A stretch of DNA of 64,000 bases from Sclerotiophoma versabilis (GCA_012274445.1 JAAROD010000004.1:2852001-2916000), one strand, 5' to 3'; shown: positions 12,314-23,490, counted from the stretch's first letter. The notes: generated from the sequence alone by a model not told the origin. Numbers and translations: made by a program.

Positions 12314-12577
12314 TCAGCGCTCGTGCGGAAGATCATCGTCTGAGCTATCCTCTCCCATCATGTCTTCCATCTCAATCTGCTCCCACCCCGCGCTGCCGGC
12401 GCCTGAGCCAAGACCTCGCGCGTAGCCGCGTCCGTAGGAGCCATGTCGAGGGTTGATGGACATGCCCGAGATACGCGCGCGGAAGCCATCGCCCATGCAG
12501 GAGGACAGGGCAAGGAATACAAGGAAAAAGAAGAACGGAATAAACAGCAGAAGTGACAATAGGACAAGGACGTTCAT
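12314..12577 (-). CDS. Small single-pass membrane protein, unknown
   Basis: 87 residues from the ATG at 12577. It starts MNVLVLLSLLLFIPFFFFLVFLA, one long hydrophobic segment acting as a signal anchor, followed by a Gly/Arg-rich stretch and an acidic tail (EQIEMEDMMGEDSSDDDLPHE). The frame stays open 58 codons further upstream, but that extension has no hydrophobic or conserved character, so the internal ATG is preferred. It is convergent with ELP4, with stops 4 bp apart, and divergent from the EF-hand gene. I do not recognise the family. The compact arrangement between two conserved genes suggests it is real. Confidence 0.6.
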   Translation of the reverse strand: MNVLVLLSLLLFIPFFFFLVFLALSSCMGDGFRARISGMSINPRHGSYGRGYARGLGSGAGSAGWEQIEMEDMMGEDSSDDDLPHER

Positions 12578-12762
12578 GTTGACGCGTGAGAGTTGTACGT
12601 GGTAGTCGCAACAGACGAACACGAGGGTGGAGCGAAAGCATGTGGCCAGCGCTGGACCCTTGATTTTGTCGTCATCGCCGCGGGAGCTAGAGCGATTGCC
12701 GAACCCCTGGCGACGGCATCTCAACTTTTGTAGAGCTGCACTCAACAACACTCACAACAACA

Positions 12763-13428
12763 ATGACACAATTACTGCAATTGCCTCTGAGCGCACTTCT
12801 TCTGCTGACATGTGCACTCACTGCGTCAGCGCACGGCGGCGAGCACTCCCAGATTGTCGTCGCGCCAGACGCAGACTGGGCGACGCGACACATGGCTGGT
12901 ACGATGCGCTGAACTCTACTTCCCACACATACTCATAGAACCGTAGAGGAGCACCACATTTCCGGCTTCGATGCAACAACCTTCTTCAACCTGCACGACT
13001 ACGACAGCACCGGCGTCTGGACTACGCCCGACATCCGCCGCACCTACGGCCTTGAAGATCCCTCCGCCAGCTCCATCAGCGAAACCAAGAAGCAGATGGT
13101 CGTCCAGACGATCCTCGACATGTTCGACATCGACAAGAACGGCGAGATCTCTCTCCAGGAGTTCGAGACAAAAGACAGCCAGAATATCAAGCTGCCGGAT
13201 TTCGGCATGGGCCCAGGACACCACGGCGATTATGAGTACGAGTATGAGATTCACCATTGGGAGAAGTATCACTCGGGTGATGATGTTAAGGAGGAAGACC
13301 TTACGCATCCGGAGGACATTGAACATTTCAAGCTGCATGAGCAGAAGGAGCAGGCGCAGGAGGAGTGGGAGAGGTTGGAGAAGGGGATAGTGGAGAAGAA
13401 CATCCCTGCCAAATACAGGCAGAATTAG
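12763..13428 (+). CDS. Secretory-pathway EF-hand protein, Ssp120-like
   Basis: Two exons, 12763-12898 and 12947-13428, join through a 48-nt intron (GTACGA...GTAG) and give 205 residues. The N-terminus is a signal peptide (LLQLPLSALLLLTCALTASA, cleavage near AHG). A conserved WATRHMAEEHHI segment follows. Two EF-hand-like loops are visible: a degenerate LHDYDSTGVWTTPD and a canonical DIDKNGEISLQEF. The C-terminal half is a charged helix rich in E, K and H. This order matches yeast Ssp120, a luminal Ca-binding partner of the cargo receptor Emp47 in ER-Golgi traffic. There is no C-terminal HDEL; the protein ends KYRQN. The unspliced reading lacks the signal peptide. Confidence 0.82.
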
Positions 13429-13631
13429 GTGTGAGAGGATATGTATACTATGTAAGGGTGCTACGATGTGCTGGCTGGTTCTGGGCATAGACAATAGCCC
13501 AACGAGCGGCGACGACGAGACGAAGACACGATGATTGAACGAGTAGTGCGATCTATGTTCATACTTGAAACACTCGAGAGCAGTCGATAGCTGCGGCTCG
13601 GATTAGACTGTAAAGAGCAACAGGAAAGCAA

Positions 13632-13729
13632 AACCATACAACAGCGGGTATTCGCTAGTGGTTACCCACCTAACTACTAATCCGCCGGTACGTTGCTTAA
13701 ATAGGGCTGAGCGAACGGGAAGCCTTGTT
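13632..13729 (-). pseudogene. 5'-truncated 5S rRNA gene relic
   Basis: Read on the minus strand, the sequence matches most of a fungal 5S rRNA. The segments GGCTTCCCG, GCTCAGCC, TTAGTAGTT, GGTGGGT, AGCGAAT and CTGTTGTATG appear in the right order and spacing. The first ~25 nt of 5S (the ACATACGACCATAGG end) are absent. Several differences from the usual fungal sequence are C-to-T or G-to-A, as RIP would leave. Without its 5' end the closing helix cannot form, so it is not expected to be functional. Confidence 0.75.
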
Positions 13730-14620
13730 GTCTCCTGCCCGCTCAACACAAGTGCCCTTAATTTTCCTGTTTACGGTGAAATGGGAGCCTAGAACAGGAA
13801 ACGCGCAACTCAAACTAAAAATTTTGCTGTAATTCAGCGGCGTCAGCCCCTAGACGCCTTGACGCAAATTACGCGCCGACAAGAACGCCGCGCATATACA
13901 GCCGCTTCAACCAGTGTCAGTCTGCCAACAACATCCATCAACCCAACCAGATTCGGGTCGGTAGCTAGGTCGCCATCCCTCAAGGCGCCCAGCGATAACG
14001 TAGCTAATGAACGCAAACTGCCTCCAAGCCTGCCCTAGACCCACTTGCGACGCGTCTGAAGCCCAGGCTTTTTATTGGAACTGGCAGAGGACGCCAAATT
14101 GAAAGCTTAACGCGGTTTACATGATACCAATATATCCTGGACTAGCTTGCGGCTGAGCTTCTTCTTGATGTGGCCCCTGACGGTACTGGTACACAACATC
14201 AGTAAGTACTAACAGCCTTGGCGCTAACAACTCTGCCTTGAACCTATAATACTTTTCAATTCCTTTGGTAATAAGACTACGGCAAAAAGAGATAAGTTCA
14301 GAGGCTTGTCAGCTGCAAGCGATGGAAGGCCCAGAAGTGTGACGGCGCGATGGTGGCGCACTGGGTGGGCACCTGCGGGCGGCTCAGCCTCGTCGCGTAG
14401 CCGCTCACGTCTAATCTGCGTATGGCTGCATTACCAGCTGATTTAGTAGACAGGCTGAAGTATAGAAGAAAGCCTTGACTTAAAGATATACAGCCGCTTG
14501 CTTCTGTCTCAGTAACACCTTCTCTCTTTACAGCACCAAGTCTACTCCCAGAGCGTATCACAAAACCGTAAATATACTTTCCAAAAGCCTGAACAAGCGT
14601 CCAAGCATCAAAGCCTAGCA
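13730..14620. other. Gene-poor flank, no gene recognised
   Basis: Start of the accessory island. Fragments of open frame on both strands are short and show no family motif. A weak resemblance near 13.9 kb to the helix-turn-helix of pogo-type transposases could not be supported. Confidence 0.5.
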
Positions 14621-14624
14621 ATCA

Positions 14625-16000
14625 TGACGCCACAATCTACTTCCTGCAGGACCACGAGTTGAACCTGGTTGATGATATACCCGGGGACAGCTTCCCCGAG
14701 CCTGAAGACGGTATTAGATGGATCCACCTTTCGACTAATGACATGTCCAATGTAGCAGTAAGCACTTCTTGGCCACATTGACAACACAACACTAACCATT
14801 GTTCGCATCAGCTGTGTTTTGCTAGGTGCAATCGAAATTATGTACTGGGCCCACAAATTGACAAGATCAAGGTCCGCCCTGCGCTCGCGAAGTCCTTCGA
14901 GACACCTGTGCATGCAAGACATATGGCGGCTTCCTGCACTCAAGGAAGCGGGAGTCCGCAACCCTCTATTCCCGCAGCGGGGCATCGATCCCACGTTCCA
15001 GCAAATAGTGCTCAGATTGTCGGATCAACACAAAGCTCTATGACTTAGCGCTCAACTTCTGGAAATTGGCTACGACCTCTTATAGTCTACGTAAGCAAAT
15101 ATGTCAAATTTCACAATCTTTGCGAGCCCTGCTGATTTTCTTACAGGTTCTATATATGAGCTGGTTCACGATTCAGAAGTATAAGTCTATGCGTTATTAA
15201 TAGACTTCCTGTTAAAGCAGCTCGTCTTTGCACCCTAGAAGGACCCTAGATCAGTTTTATTACCCGGCTTTGATTGATACAAGCACTAGTCTAGAGATGC
15301 CGACTAGACAATCTCGAAATGGAGTGGTACAGGAGGCAACCAAGCCACTGAAGGCAAAGCTACCGATGATAACCTCCTCATCATAGTAGATCAACTATGG
15401 TGTTGGGTTGTTGATGAGAGTCCCCCCCCCCCCCCCCCCCCCCACTGTTTTATCCGCCTACCACGCTTAAAAACTTGTCAGAGACTGTCACATGAAGCTT
15501 TCCATGCCTGAGTGCTGATGCTAACCTGCCAAATTTCCGCGATCTCCTGTCTTGTGTCAAGAAATCCGCAAATTAGTGTAGAACAGTGTGGGACCTATAT
15601 TCACTACTTCTAAAAGAAGCAGCAAGCTATGTTTTTGATTGACAGAATAAGGCATTCTGTGATCTGATTGAGACGTACAGATGGGTCTTCAACACGAAGG
15701 CAAGAAACATCCGTACCTCTATCTACTTCCTCTGATCTGTGTCATAGGCCGCACTTTAAGCACCTTACCTCCAGGATTTTCACAAAGGATATGCCAACGT
15801 GGAATCTCTGGTGACAGTCTACAATAGCCAAAAAGAGCTGGAGCGTCTGCTTGAAGTGGCTGACATTATCGATGAGCTCAAGATAATACAACATCTTTAA
15901 GAGACTCAGAGAGACGTACCGAAGTCTGCGATATCCGCCTTGATCAACCTCAATCCTTCTCCAGAGGGGGAAAAACTTCCTACGCAACTTTATGCCTCTT
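14625..16000 (+). pseudogene. Relic of a fungal CorA-like transporter-domain gene
   Basis: Scattered pieces in one direction resemble the fungal CorA-like family. One piece (about 14629-14760) reads IYFLQDHEL...GIRWIHLSTNDM and ends at a GTAAGC donor. Its probable acceptor is at about 14813, followed by a further coding-like piece. Another (about 15780-15985) reads KELERLLEVADIIDELKIIQHL, then a TAA, then ETQRDVP in the same frame. The DELKI..HL-ETQRDV segment is typical just before the membrane helices of this family. The helices themselves are not found, and stop codons and a 22-base C run (15422-15443) interrupt the gene. The TAA between HL and ETQ is consistent with CAA changed to TAA. 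Confidence 0.5.
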
Positions 16001-18455
16001 AAAACCACATTGATAATGCAGGGAGATCGATCTTCCGCTTTTTCCTTTGATTTGGTATTTGAGAAGTGCTGACAGAATTATAACATTCTTGGATGAATAC
16101 TGGCTCGCTCAGAAGGTCAGGCGATGAATCTGGATGAGAAAAGCTGCACTTTCTCTTTAGCGCCGTCATTGTCTAGTCGAACTCTGCTCGACTGGTTGCG
16201 ATACCTGTACATTGCGAATAATGCAGGTTGTATGCACAGATGATTTGTTCATAAACTGAGATAACATGTTTGAGAGACGCAACATCGGCCATTCTGATCA
16301 AATTGATGGTGAAGACATAGGACAGAGAGGCGGGGGACGTACACCTCCAGCGACAGCAAACGCCAAGACAACGTGGCGCACCCCTTTACCTGTTTCGACG
16401 CCAGGATTTACTGGCAGAAAGAGAAAGGTTTATAAACAATTACGTCTTCTTATTAAGTGATGCTGTTCATCGATTGCACGTGCTTTTCATGAGATCGATG
16501 CAACAGCGAAAGAAGGTCTGACATGAGCCTCATTCTTGATGACCTGCACTATCCGCATTCACTACTCAAATTCCTTTAATCCTCGCAATGCCTTAGGCTC
16601 TGTTTGTTGATTTATAAAGATACTTTCCTAGTGACCTGCAACACCCGTCTGAGAAATGATCCATGCCTTGACCACAAAGACAATTCAGGAAAGAGCGGAA
16701 GGCAGGCTCTGATCAGGGTGCATCCTGCTTTTCGGCATCACTGCGTCCTTCTTTCTGATAACAATATCACTCATAGCCGATTAAAGTCAATGCCAATGAT
16801 CACTCACCAAAATTCCTGGATGTTTTGTGCTATAAGCCAAAAAGGTCGACCCTCGCAGTGTTTAAATCTTCGCATGTATACACTTTCAGTGCTCGGTAAC
16901 TACCTAGTCTGAATTACCTCGTGACGGTAGAAATGAGGTGTTCCGGATGTTCTTACCTATAAATCTATTCGACCTTCCGTATCCTCGTGCCTGCGCTTTC
17001 CTATGTCCCTACGCTTACGTCAATAGAATTTTTACATCGAGCCAGCAGTAAGAGCCTACATCGAGACAGCAGCAAGAACGTGTTGATCGGATCATATTCA
17101 AAGTGTAACCAACTCCCGCATATTCTTCCACCACTTCTTTACCTCACTCAGCTTTCGCTCTTCATGTCACGACCCTCCATCCTTTTAGTATCCTGCAACC
17201 CTTCCTCGTTCATCCAATAGTTCCTTAGGATATCGTCCCTGCCCTCGCTTCTCATCGAACTTCAGAACTACTTTTTCTGCCATTGTACCCTCATCTGAAA
17301 GCCTGGCTTACTGGAGAAGCGTCATCACTAGTCCGGCAGCTCCTCTGCGCCTGCTCGTGCCGTCGCCAGCGTCCTCCAACATCCACCACAATGCATCACC
17401 GGGCGGAAGATACATTTGGGGTTGCTAGGGTTCTGGGTGGAAGGACACAAAGGCATATTGCAAAGGTAGGGTTGGCCCCTAAGTGAACCAGTCCGCCGTG
17501 CTGAGAACATACACCTGAGGGGTGTGGTGGTGGTTTTCGGTAAGTATAACCCTATCCCCCCGTTGAAGACTGATATGAAAAGAACAGCTGAAGCGGACGA
17601 AGGGGATGGGTGGCGGGCTTCTTATCTATTGCACAGCAGATTTCTTCACCACCCTACCATTCAAGTGCGAATGACGCGCAGGCTGACCCGAAGAAAAAAA
17701 ACTTATAGGTGCAATCCACGGTTCTCCCAGCTCGTTCCGCTCAACGGTTTCCACGGCTCGTTTTCCTCAACGCTCCCCACGGCTCGCTTCGCTCAACGTT
17801 TCCCACGGCTCGTTCCGCTCAACGGTTCCCAAACATCTCTGCAGGTACCAACGTGTCATTCTCGGGTTTGGATGTTCAGATGTTCGGATCCCCATTTCCC
17901 CGACGTTCGTTCCTACCAAACCTGGCTCCAGCGCTAACACGCTGGTTTCGTCTTCAGCTAAATGACTGTTCATAACACAGCTAAGAAGTTGAGCATTGAT
18001 GTTAGACACCTAAGGTTGAGTCTTTATTTTAGTATTGAGGGGGTGCAGTAGGTGAGTGTCGAAGAATCAAGAATAAATGCAGTCCAACCCTTTGTCTTTT
18101 TGTATGCCAATGGCTCCGCAATGCTCGTCTCTGCGTCGTGAAGAGTACCAATCCTTAGTAATGAAGATCCACTGATCGATGAAGCCTTGGTGCAGTAGCT
18201 TACCCACCGACGCCTGGACATAATCCTGTGATAGGTACACGTATTCGCAAGTTCATAAGTAGCAGACAAGGCAGAAGCGACCTCAGAGCTAGCAAATACA
18301 TACATAAGGATGCGCGTGGACTTAAGACCCAACTCGACCATAAGCAGCCTTTAGGCATAGCTCTACTGCAGAAGCCGTAATGCAACGTATTGCGTGGCGC
18401 GAAAGTAGTATAGGGCTGTTAAGGCCAGTCAAGTAGCTAACAATTAGATAGCCGG
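16001..18455. other. Gene-poor island DNA with a 26-bp tandem repeat
   Basis: No recognisable gene. Short open frames (16266-16460, 16604-16912, 17524-17937, 18024-18341 minus) have no family features. The tandem repeat at 17731-17832 is listed separately. Confidence 0.55.
17731..17832. repeat. 26-bp tandem repeat, about four copies
   Basis: Units begin CTCGTTCCGCTCAACG or close variants and end in CCCACGG or a variant. Starts are at 17731, 17757, 17783 and 17809. The copies differ mainly at C/T positions. It lies in non-coding DNA. Confidence 0.9.
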
Positions 18456-18853
18456 TGTTAAGTAATCACGAGGTTGGGTTTTGTTGATGAGGGAGTGGTG
18501 ATGTAATAGGGGTTGTACGTAGACAGTAAAGGCGGGGGCTTTCTGTAGAGCGTACGGGTTGGGGTAATACAATGAGATCGAAGTCGAAGACTTTCAAGAG
18601 TGATAACAATGTATTGATCTTGATAACGTGAGTTGAACACAACAAGCTATAAGGGTTTATTGCATTGTCTATATACTAGAGCATAGTGGTAAGCTCACGC
18701 GGGTAGTCATGAGCAACGTGAGCTCACGCTTGGCATCGTGAGCGTCACGTGACTTGTTTGGTTTCTGTTGGTTGGGGTGTGTTCTGTGATACCTGATTGG
18801 CCTTCCATAAGTTCCGGCGCTTCCCCGGGGCTCTTATGTGTCGGATCGTAACA
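18456..18853 (-). mobile_element. Putative solo LTR
   Basis: A 398-bp segment bounded by TGTTA at one end and TAACA at the other, the standard retroviral LTR ends. Read on the minus strand it has a TATA-like CTAGTATATAG and an AATAAA downstream of it, in the order expected of a U3-R-U5 promoter and polyadenylation region. No second LTR and no gag or pol were found on either side, so it would be a solo LTR. A clean target-site duplication was not seen, which lowers confidence. Confidence 0.5.
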
Positions 18854-19184
18854 GCATCTCTAGAGCAAATAACACAGTTTGTTAGAGACTAAACAAAGAT
18901 ATGTCCAATATCAATAGGTAAAAGTGTACTGTGTGATATCCTAGAAAAGGGGTAAAAGAGAGAGAGGGTAGAAGGACGTAAGAGTTAGCGCGTGGCGCGC
19001 GACAGAAGCGATCTAGTTGACTGTAAACGAGAACATGATATGCGGCGTGTCTGCATTACCAGGGCTGAAACTTATACTAAAGCCAGTGTTCTGTTGTGGT
19101 GAGGAATAGTTGTTAAACTGTCGTTGCAGGAAACTAATTCGTGAAACCCGGTTCCTGTTTCGGACGTCCAACATCATGAAAGAT

Positions 19185-19232
19185 GGCTGATCGGACAGGT
19201 GAACTTGTTTTCAACGTCCTATGGTCGTATGT
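19185..19232 (-). pseudogene. 5S rRNA 5'-end fragment, copy A
   Basis: Minus strand begins ACATACGACCATAGGA, the hallmark 5' end of fungal 5S rRNA, and continues through TTGAAAACA to TGTCCGATCAGCC, where similarity stops at about nucleotide 48. Upstream on the minus strand an ATATATATTAT box precedes it by about 20 nt, matching the TATA position of fungal 5S genes. The 3' half of 5S is missing. It shares its break point with the copy at 45522-45569. Confidence 0.7.
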
Positions 19233-19399
19233 GAAAGTAAAGACAAGAAAGATAATATATATCCGCATTTCATCCTAACTCAGATCGACGCACACAATCG
19301 ATTCTGACATTACACAAACCAAGTAGATACTAACCCCGGAAGGATTAGACGGGTTTGGACATCGCTACAGTTCCAGCAGCTTTCTTGAAGTTCGCCACA

Positions 19400-21100
19400 A
19401 CCTTCTGGTCCTCTTTGAGACCAAGACCACTCATCTCTCTGCTTTCTGCCAGCGGCCTTCTTCTTCGTCAACAGTGCTTTTCCTAGTTTTGCCGCGCTCT
19501 CTCTGTGTCTTTGTCTTGGCGGTATCAGCTGTGCTCTTTTCAGCCTTGATTTTAGTGATCTGACCCTCCAGTGTCGTCTTTCTCTTGTTGAGATCCGCCA
19601 ATTTTTTCTTGTCCTTCTCAGCAGCAATCTGCTGGACGATGGCGGCGAGCTTGGCTTCCGCATGTTTCAGCTCAGTTCTCTTTTTAGCGGATGCGACTCT
19701 CTTCGCTTCAAGGTCTGTTTCTGCCTTCTTGACAACGGTTTCTTGCGTTACCACAGCATCATCGGCAGTCTCGATTTCCTAGTCGAGTTTGTCGGAAGCT
19801 TCCTTTGCTCTCTTCTCATGGGCGGCCTTGTCTTTGACGGTCTCCTCCTTCTTAAGATCAGCTTCCAGTTTTTCAAGAGTTGTTATCATCTTAGTTATTT
19901 CTATCTCGGTTTCGGTATTGATACGGGTTTTCAGCCATTTCTTCGCCTCGGCTTCTACCTTGGTGAGAGATCACCTCGCGGGGTCGGTTTTCTCCTTAGT
20001 GAGGTGCTCAACGTTCTAGAGTTCCATGCCGATGTTCTTGGCAGAGTCCTGTAGACGTTTTTTCACTTCAGCCTCGTTCATATACTCTAAGACAGCGAGT
20101 GTCTGCGAGAGATTTAGCACTGGTGCAGCCAACGGAAAGATGGAGAACGTAAACTTCTGAGCGGGCTCAGATACACGTTGGAATCCACGTCTCCCTTGGT
20201 AGCACTAATGACAGCCTTTTTGTAATCGCCGCTGTCCATGGGAGACTTGGTGTGCCAGATCCTGGCCTTATATCCATTGATTTCCGCTTTGTAATATCAC
20301 ACAGTCTTCGCGGTTAAGGTTGGAGCCAAGGGCTTCGAAGACCAGGTCGTTAGAGTGCTTCGGGTACCCATGAGAATTTGAGGCTTATTAGGCCGACTCG
20401 CTACATCCGCAGCAACAAGATCTTTGTCCTACAAATTTTCGAAAAAGGCCTTGAGCTTTGACTCTTGCTTAACCGCATAGTCAGTGAGAATCTTCATTGT
20501 TCGGAGCTGGCTTTGTTAGTCTCAGAATCCGCCAACGGATCAACAAACCAACCTCGACAATATGTTCCGTGACATATCCCTCGTAGCTAGCAGGCTATTT
20601 CTTCAAGTTCTTCACTTTGTAATCCGAGACCTCGTGGGACTTGTAATCGAAAACATTGTGCTTGACCTTTGCGCCATTGGCCCCATGGAACAAATCCAGC
20701 GCACTCGGATAGTCGAGGTTCTTGATCGTAACCTTGGCTGCAGAAGCGGTGTACCTGCGCACATCTCTGCGCAAAAGAGCAGGTGCGGGTGCTGGGTCGG
20801 CGCTGTGTGAGCTGTATGGGTGATAGTCACGGCGCGGGCCTCCAGACGCTCAACGTCCACGCCCGGCTCATCGCAGTCCACGAATATGCCACACATGTCG
20901 AACGCGGTTGTCACGTAGGGCATCTTGACGGCTGGCCAGACGACGGGCTTGCCAGGTGGAGCCGGGCTGATCTTGGGAGTGGCTTGGGCTGGTGGCTGGG
21001 CTGGCCTTTCTGGCCTGACTGATGCTGGTCTTACTGGTAGTCTTGGAGCAGGTTTGACTGGCTTGGCTGGCGCTGGTTAGGAGGGGCGCGTTGATGTAAA
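19400..21100 (-). pseudogene. RIP-like relic resembling a killer-toxin-type chitinase C-terminal region
   Basis: One minus-strand frame can be followed with interruptions. From the 5' side it reads KHNVFDYKSHEVSDYKV, YEGYVTEHIVE, YYKAEINGYKARIW, then after a frameshift VLEYMNEAEVKKRLQDSAKN, and finally a long Ala/Lys/Glu coiled coil (TQETVVKKAETDLEAKR). The order of an HVVE-like segment, an IKTRMW-like segment and an EYMNEAEV-like segment recalls the region after the catalytic domain of fungal class V killer-toxin-like chitinases. In-frame stops at 20595-20597, 20297-20299, 20016-20018, 19971-19973 and 19779-19781 are TAG or TGA, each explicable by C-to-T at CAG or CGA. No catalytic DxxDxDxE motif was seen, so only the 3' part is present. 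Confidence 0.45.
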
Positions 21101-21800
21101 TCATCCGGGACGGTGGGTTCGGATGACCAGTGGACTCGTCGTACTAAAGCCCCATCGTCCCTGGTGATGAGTTAGTTCTGATTACCAGTAGCTGATGAAG
21201 GTTGTGGGGGTTTTGTATTTGGTGCCGAGGGTTTATACGTTGTTGGAGGGGGACTGGGGGGTGGTTGTAGATGAGGATGTTATGCCTAGGTAGGTGGGTT
21301 TGGTTGCTGATGATAGAGAGGGTTTGGTGGTTGGTGGTTTGCGTAGTTATGGAACTTGACGTAAAGATATAATGCTATTAGTATATGTAAGGAGTGAGGA
21401 GCACAGAGTATGGATGTTTCTGTGCAAGTGTATTGTGTGTCTTGTGTGTCTTGTGTGTGTGTGCAAGTGCGGGATCTGAGCTCTGAAGTAGTTGGGCCTG
21501 TTAGTCATGATTGTAGTGTAGTCATGTGATGTGGTCCTGGGCTTATAGAGTCGGAGAAGTTTAAAGCCGTTGCTTTGATAGAAGGATGGCTGTTGTGCAC
21601 GTTGTGTAACTAGCAAAGTGCTGCTTACTTTTCTTTGTCTCTTATAACTAATCTTGTAGGTATAATCATATAACTAGTGTACATAATAATTATACTTACT
21701 TATTATATCATAATATAAGTAGATAGTCCTGTATACTATGATAATCCTTTGAGAAAATAGATGTTACTAAGAGACACTAGAATATAACCTATTAATATCT
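21101..21800. other. GT-rich then AT-rich non-coding stretch
   Basis: 21180-21480 is G/T-rich on the plus strand and includes a TGTGTGTC microsatellite near 21430. 21640-21800 is strongly AT-rich. No gene is seen. Confidence 0.6.
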
Positions 21801-21846
21801 TACTATATATACATACAAGGCCTACTAATAGATCTTCTTTTGATGT

Positions 21847-22010
21847 AGTTGTCAGATATCCGACCGGATATCAGGTCAGTGAGGTTGAGCCTGTCCGACG
21901 CAGGATACCCAGGGTGGGCAGGTCGGACACGGAGGTACCAACAGAGGTCGGCAGGGGACCGACCGAGGGACGGCTGGTACCGGCCGATATCAGATAAACT
22001 CAAACAGGAA
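21847..22010. repeat. GC-rich insert of unknown type in AT-rich DNA
   Basis: A ~160-bp GC-rich segment starting TGTCAGATATCC lies between AT-rich DNA and a TPR relic. It contains the palindrome GATATCC-GACC-GGATATC and a related CCGATATCAG near its other end. It could be a small non-autonomous element or an LTR fragment; no coding capacity is seen. Confidence 0.35.
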
Positions 22011-22034
22011 TGGAGGTCACCAAGTAGGATCTCT

Positions 22035-22230
22035 CTGGCATGAAAATCTACGAGATAGTGTGCAGTTTCTCGTGCGTCCGAATAGTGACCATCACTCTTG
22101 TACATAAGTACTATGGTCTTCACGGCCTGCAAAATAGATGGATGGTGTTCACCATGGTGTTGTCGCATCTGTCGAAGTGTCCTAAGAACCTCTCCCGTGC
22201 GTCCGTCGGATTGTTCTCAAACACAAGCAG
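22035..22230 (-). pseudogene. TPR (kinesin-light-chain type) repeat relic
   Basis: The minus strand reads MRQHHGEHHPSILQAVKTI followed by VLMYKSDGHYSDARETAHYLV. This is the LGxxHPxTL...YxxxGxxxEAxxL pattern of the TPR_10/TPR_12 repeats found at the C-terminus of fungal NLR-like proteins. No NB-ARC or NACHT motif is found next to it. The repeat is cut by the GC-rich insert on its 3' side. Confidence 0.5.
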
Positions 22231-23490
22231 CGAAGCACGCAGACTTTTGGCATCAAGTGTTATTATGTGCTTTGGTTCGAGATCAAGAATTTGTGGCAAG
22301 GGATGACATCGTGCAAGCTTTCAGGCCAGTATGTAAAACACAAACTTGTGTGATTTAGTCTGACCTTTAAAGGCAAACAGCGCTTCTACAAGCCCCACTG
22401 TCTTAATCATCCGCGTTTAGGAAATTTTTATCAGAAATGCTGGAATTGCGTTGAATCAGAAGAGCCCTTCTCTTAGCGTATAACATATCTATAAAGTTGA
22501 TTTTTCCTGCAGTATCCCCTAAAGCGATTGTCTGGTCATTTCTGAGGAAGCCTGATATCTTGTACACTCGCTGCATGCTACGTGTTGCCTGATCAAGAGT
22601 GACTTCATCGACAGCCAATCTAGTGTGCGTGATGAACTCTGATACATGCGCAAGTGCACCAGGACATCCCAGCGCCAGGAAAGGAGACAATGACTTAGGT
22701 TAACAAGTTTGGGTAGTTATCCAGGTGAGAAGGCAAAGGGGTAGCTGGCGACCTCAAAATTAGCTTCTGTGCCTAGATCTGACCGCAATGCAAACACTGG
22801 ACCGTAAAACTCTGTCCATCCTTTAATCCAAGAGTGATCTATAAGCGGCGTTACTAAGGTTTGAAACGGATCTGATAACAAGGACGTTATTGTATTTGCA
22901 TTAGCAGCCGCGCGCTGGCAGGTTATAACTTGTAGAGTTAGAGGCGTAAGTCCCATAGACTATATGTCAGTAAAGAACAAATATGGAAGACTTAGACTTG
23001 TCTGGCCGTAGGCCCTGTGTGCTCCTCAGCAAAAAGGTTACGCAGTTGAGAAGTGTGGAAGGCGAGCTAAGCTACGTGAGCAGCTAGGTAAGAGCGTAGG
23101 TATAGCGACAGAATTAAACCTGGCTTTCTGCTCCAATAGTGTGCTGCGCCCTACAAAATGCCAGCCTCTGACGCCATGCATACACTGCGCCTCGATATGT
23201 GAGCGATTAACACAATAGGTACTCTGCTGCGCCATGTGTTCCGGTCTTGACTGCTTATGTGGTGCTTACTGAGAATGCGTGTACTGAGCACCAGGCAAAA
23301 CCACTATCTGGGTTTAACAGCAGTTCAAACACTTTTCCTCTGTATATTCGCGTCTGTAGCTCAGCGCTCAGATTACAGGATGTCTGTGCCTGCAAATTCA
23401 TAATCAAGACAAGACGTTGAACTTGCTAAACATTGCAATAGTTATCCAGCATTAGCCGCGTAGGGGGCACAGGGTTAATGTACTTTAACA
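22231..23490. other. Unassigned minus-strand coding fragments
   Basis: Two minus-strand open pieces look partly coding: 22717-22956 (SWIKGWTEFYGPVFALRSDLG) and 22403-22690 (FITHTRLAVDEVTLDQATRS). They are in different frames and may be one decayed gene upstream of the TPR relic. I recognise no family in either. Confidence 0.35.

Noticed and set aside
13880..14160. Possible pogo-type transposase helix-turn-helix
   Set aside because: The resemblance is limited to a few residues and no DDE core could be found.
18024..18341. Copia-type RNase H fragment next to the solo LTR
   Set aside because: No catalytic motif of reverse transcriptase or RNase H could be found.
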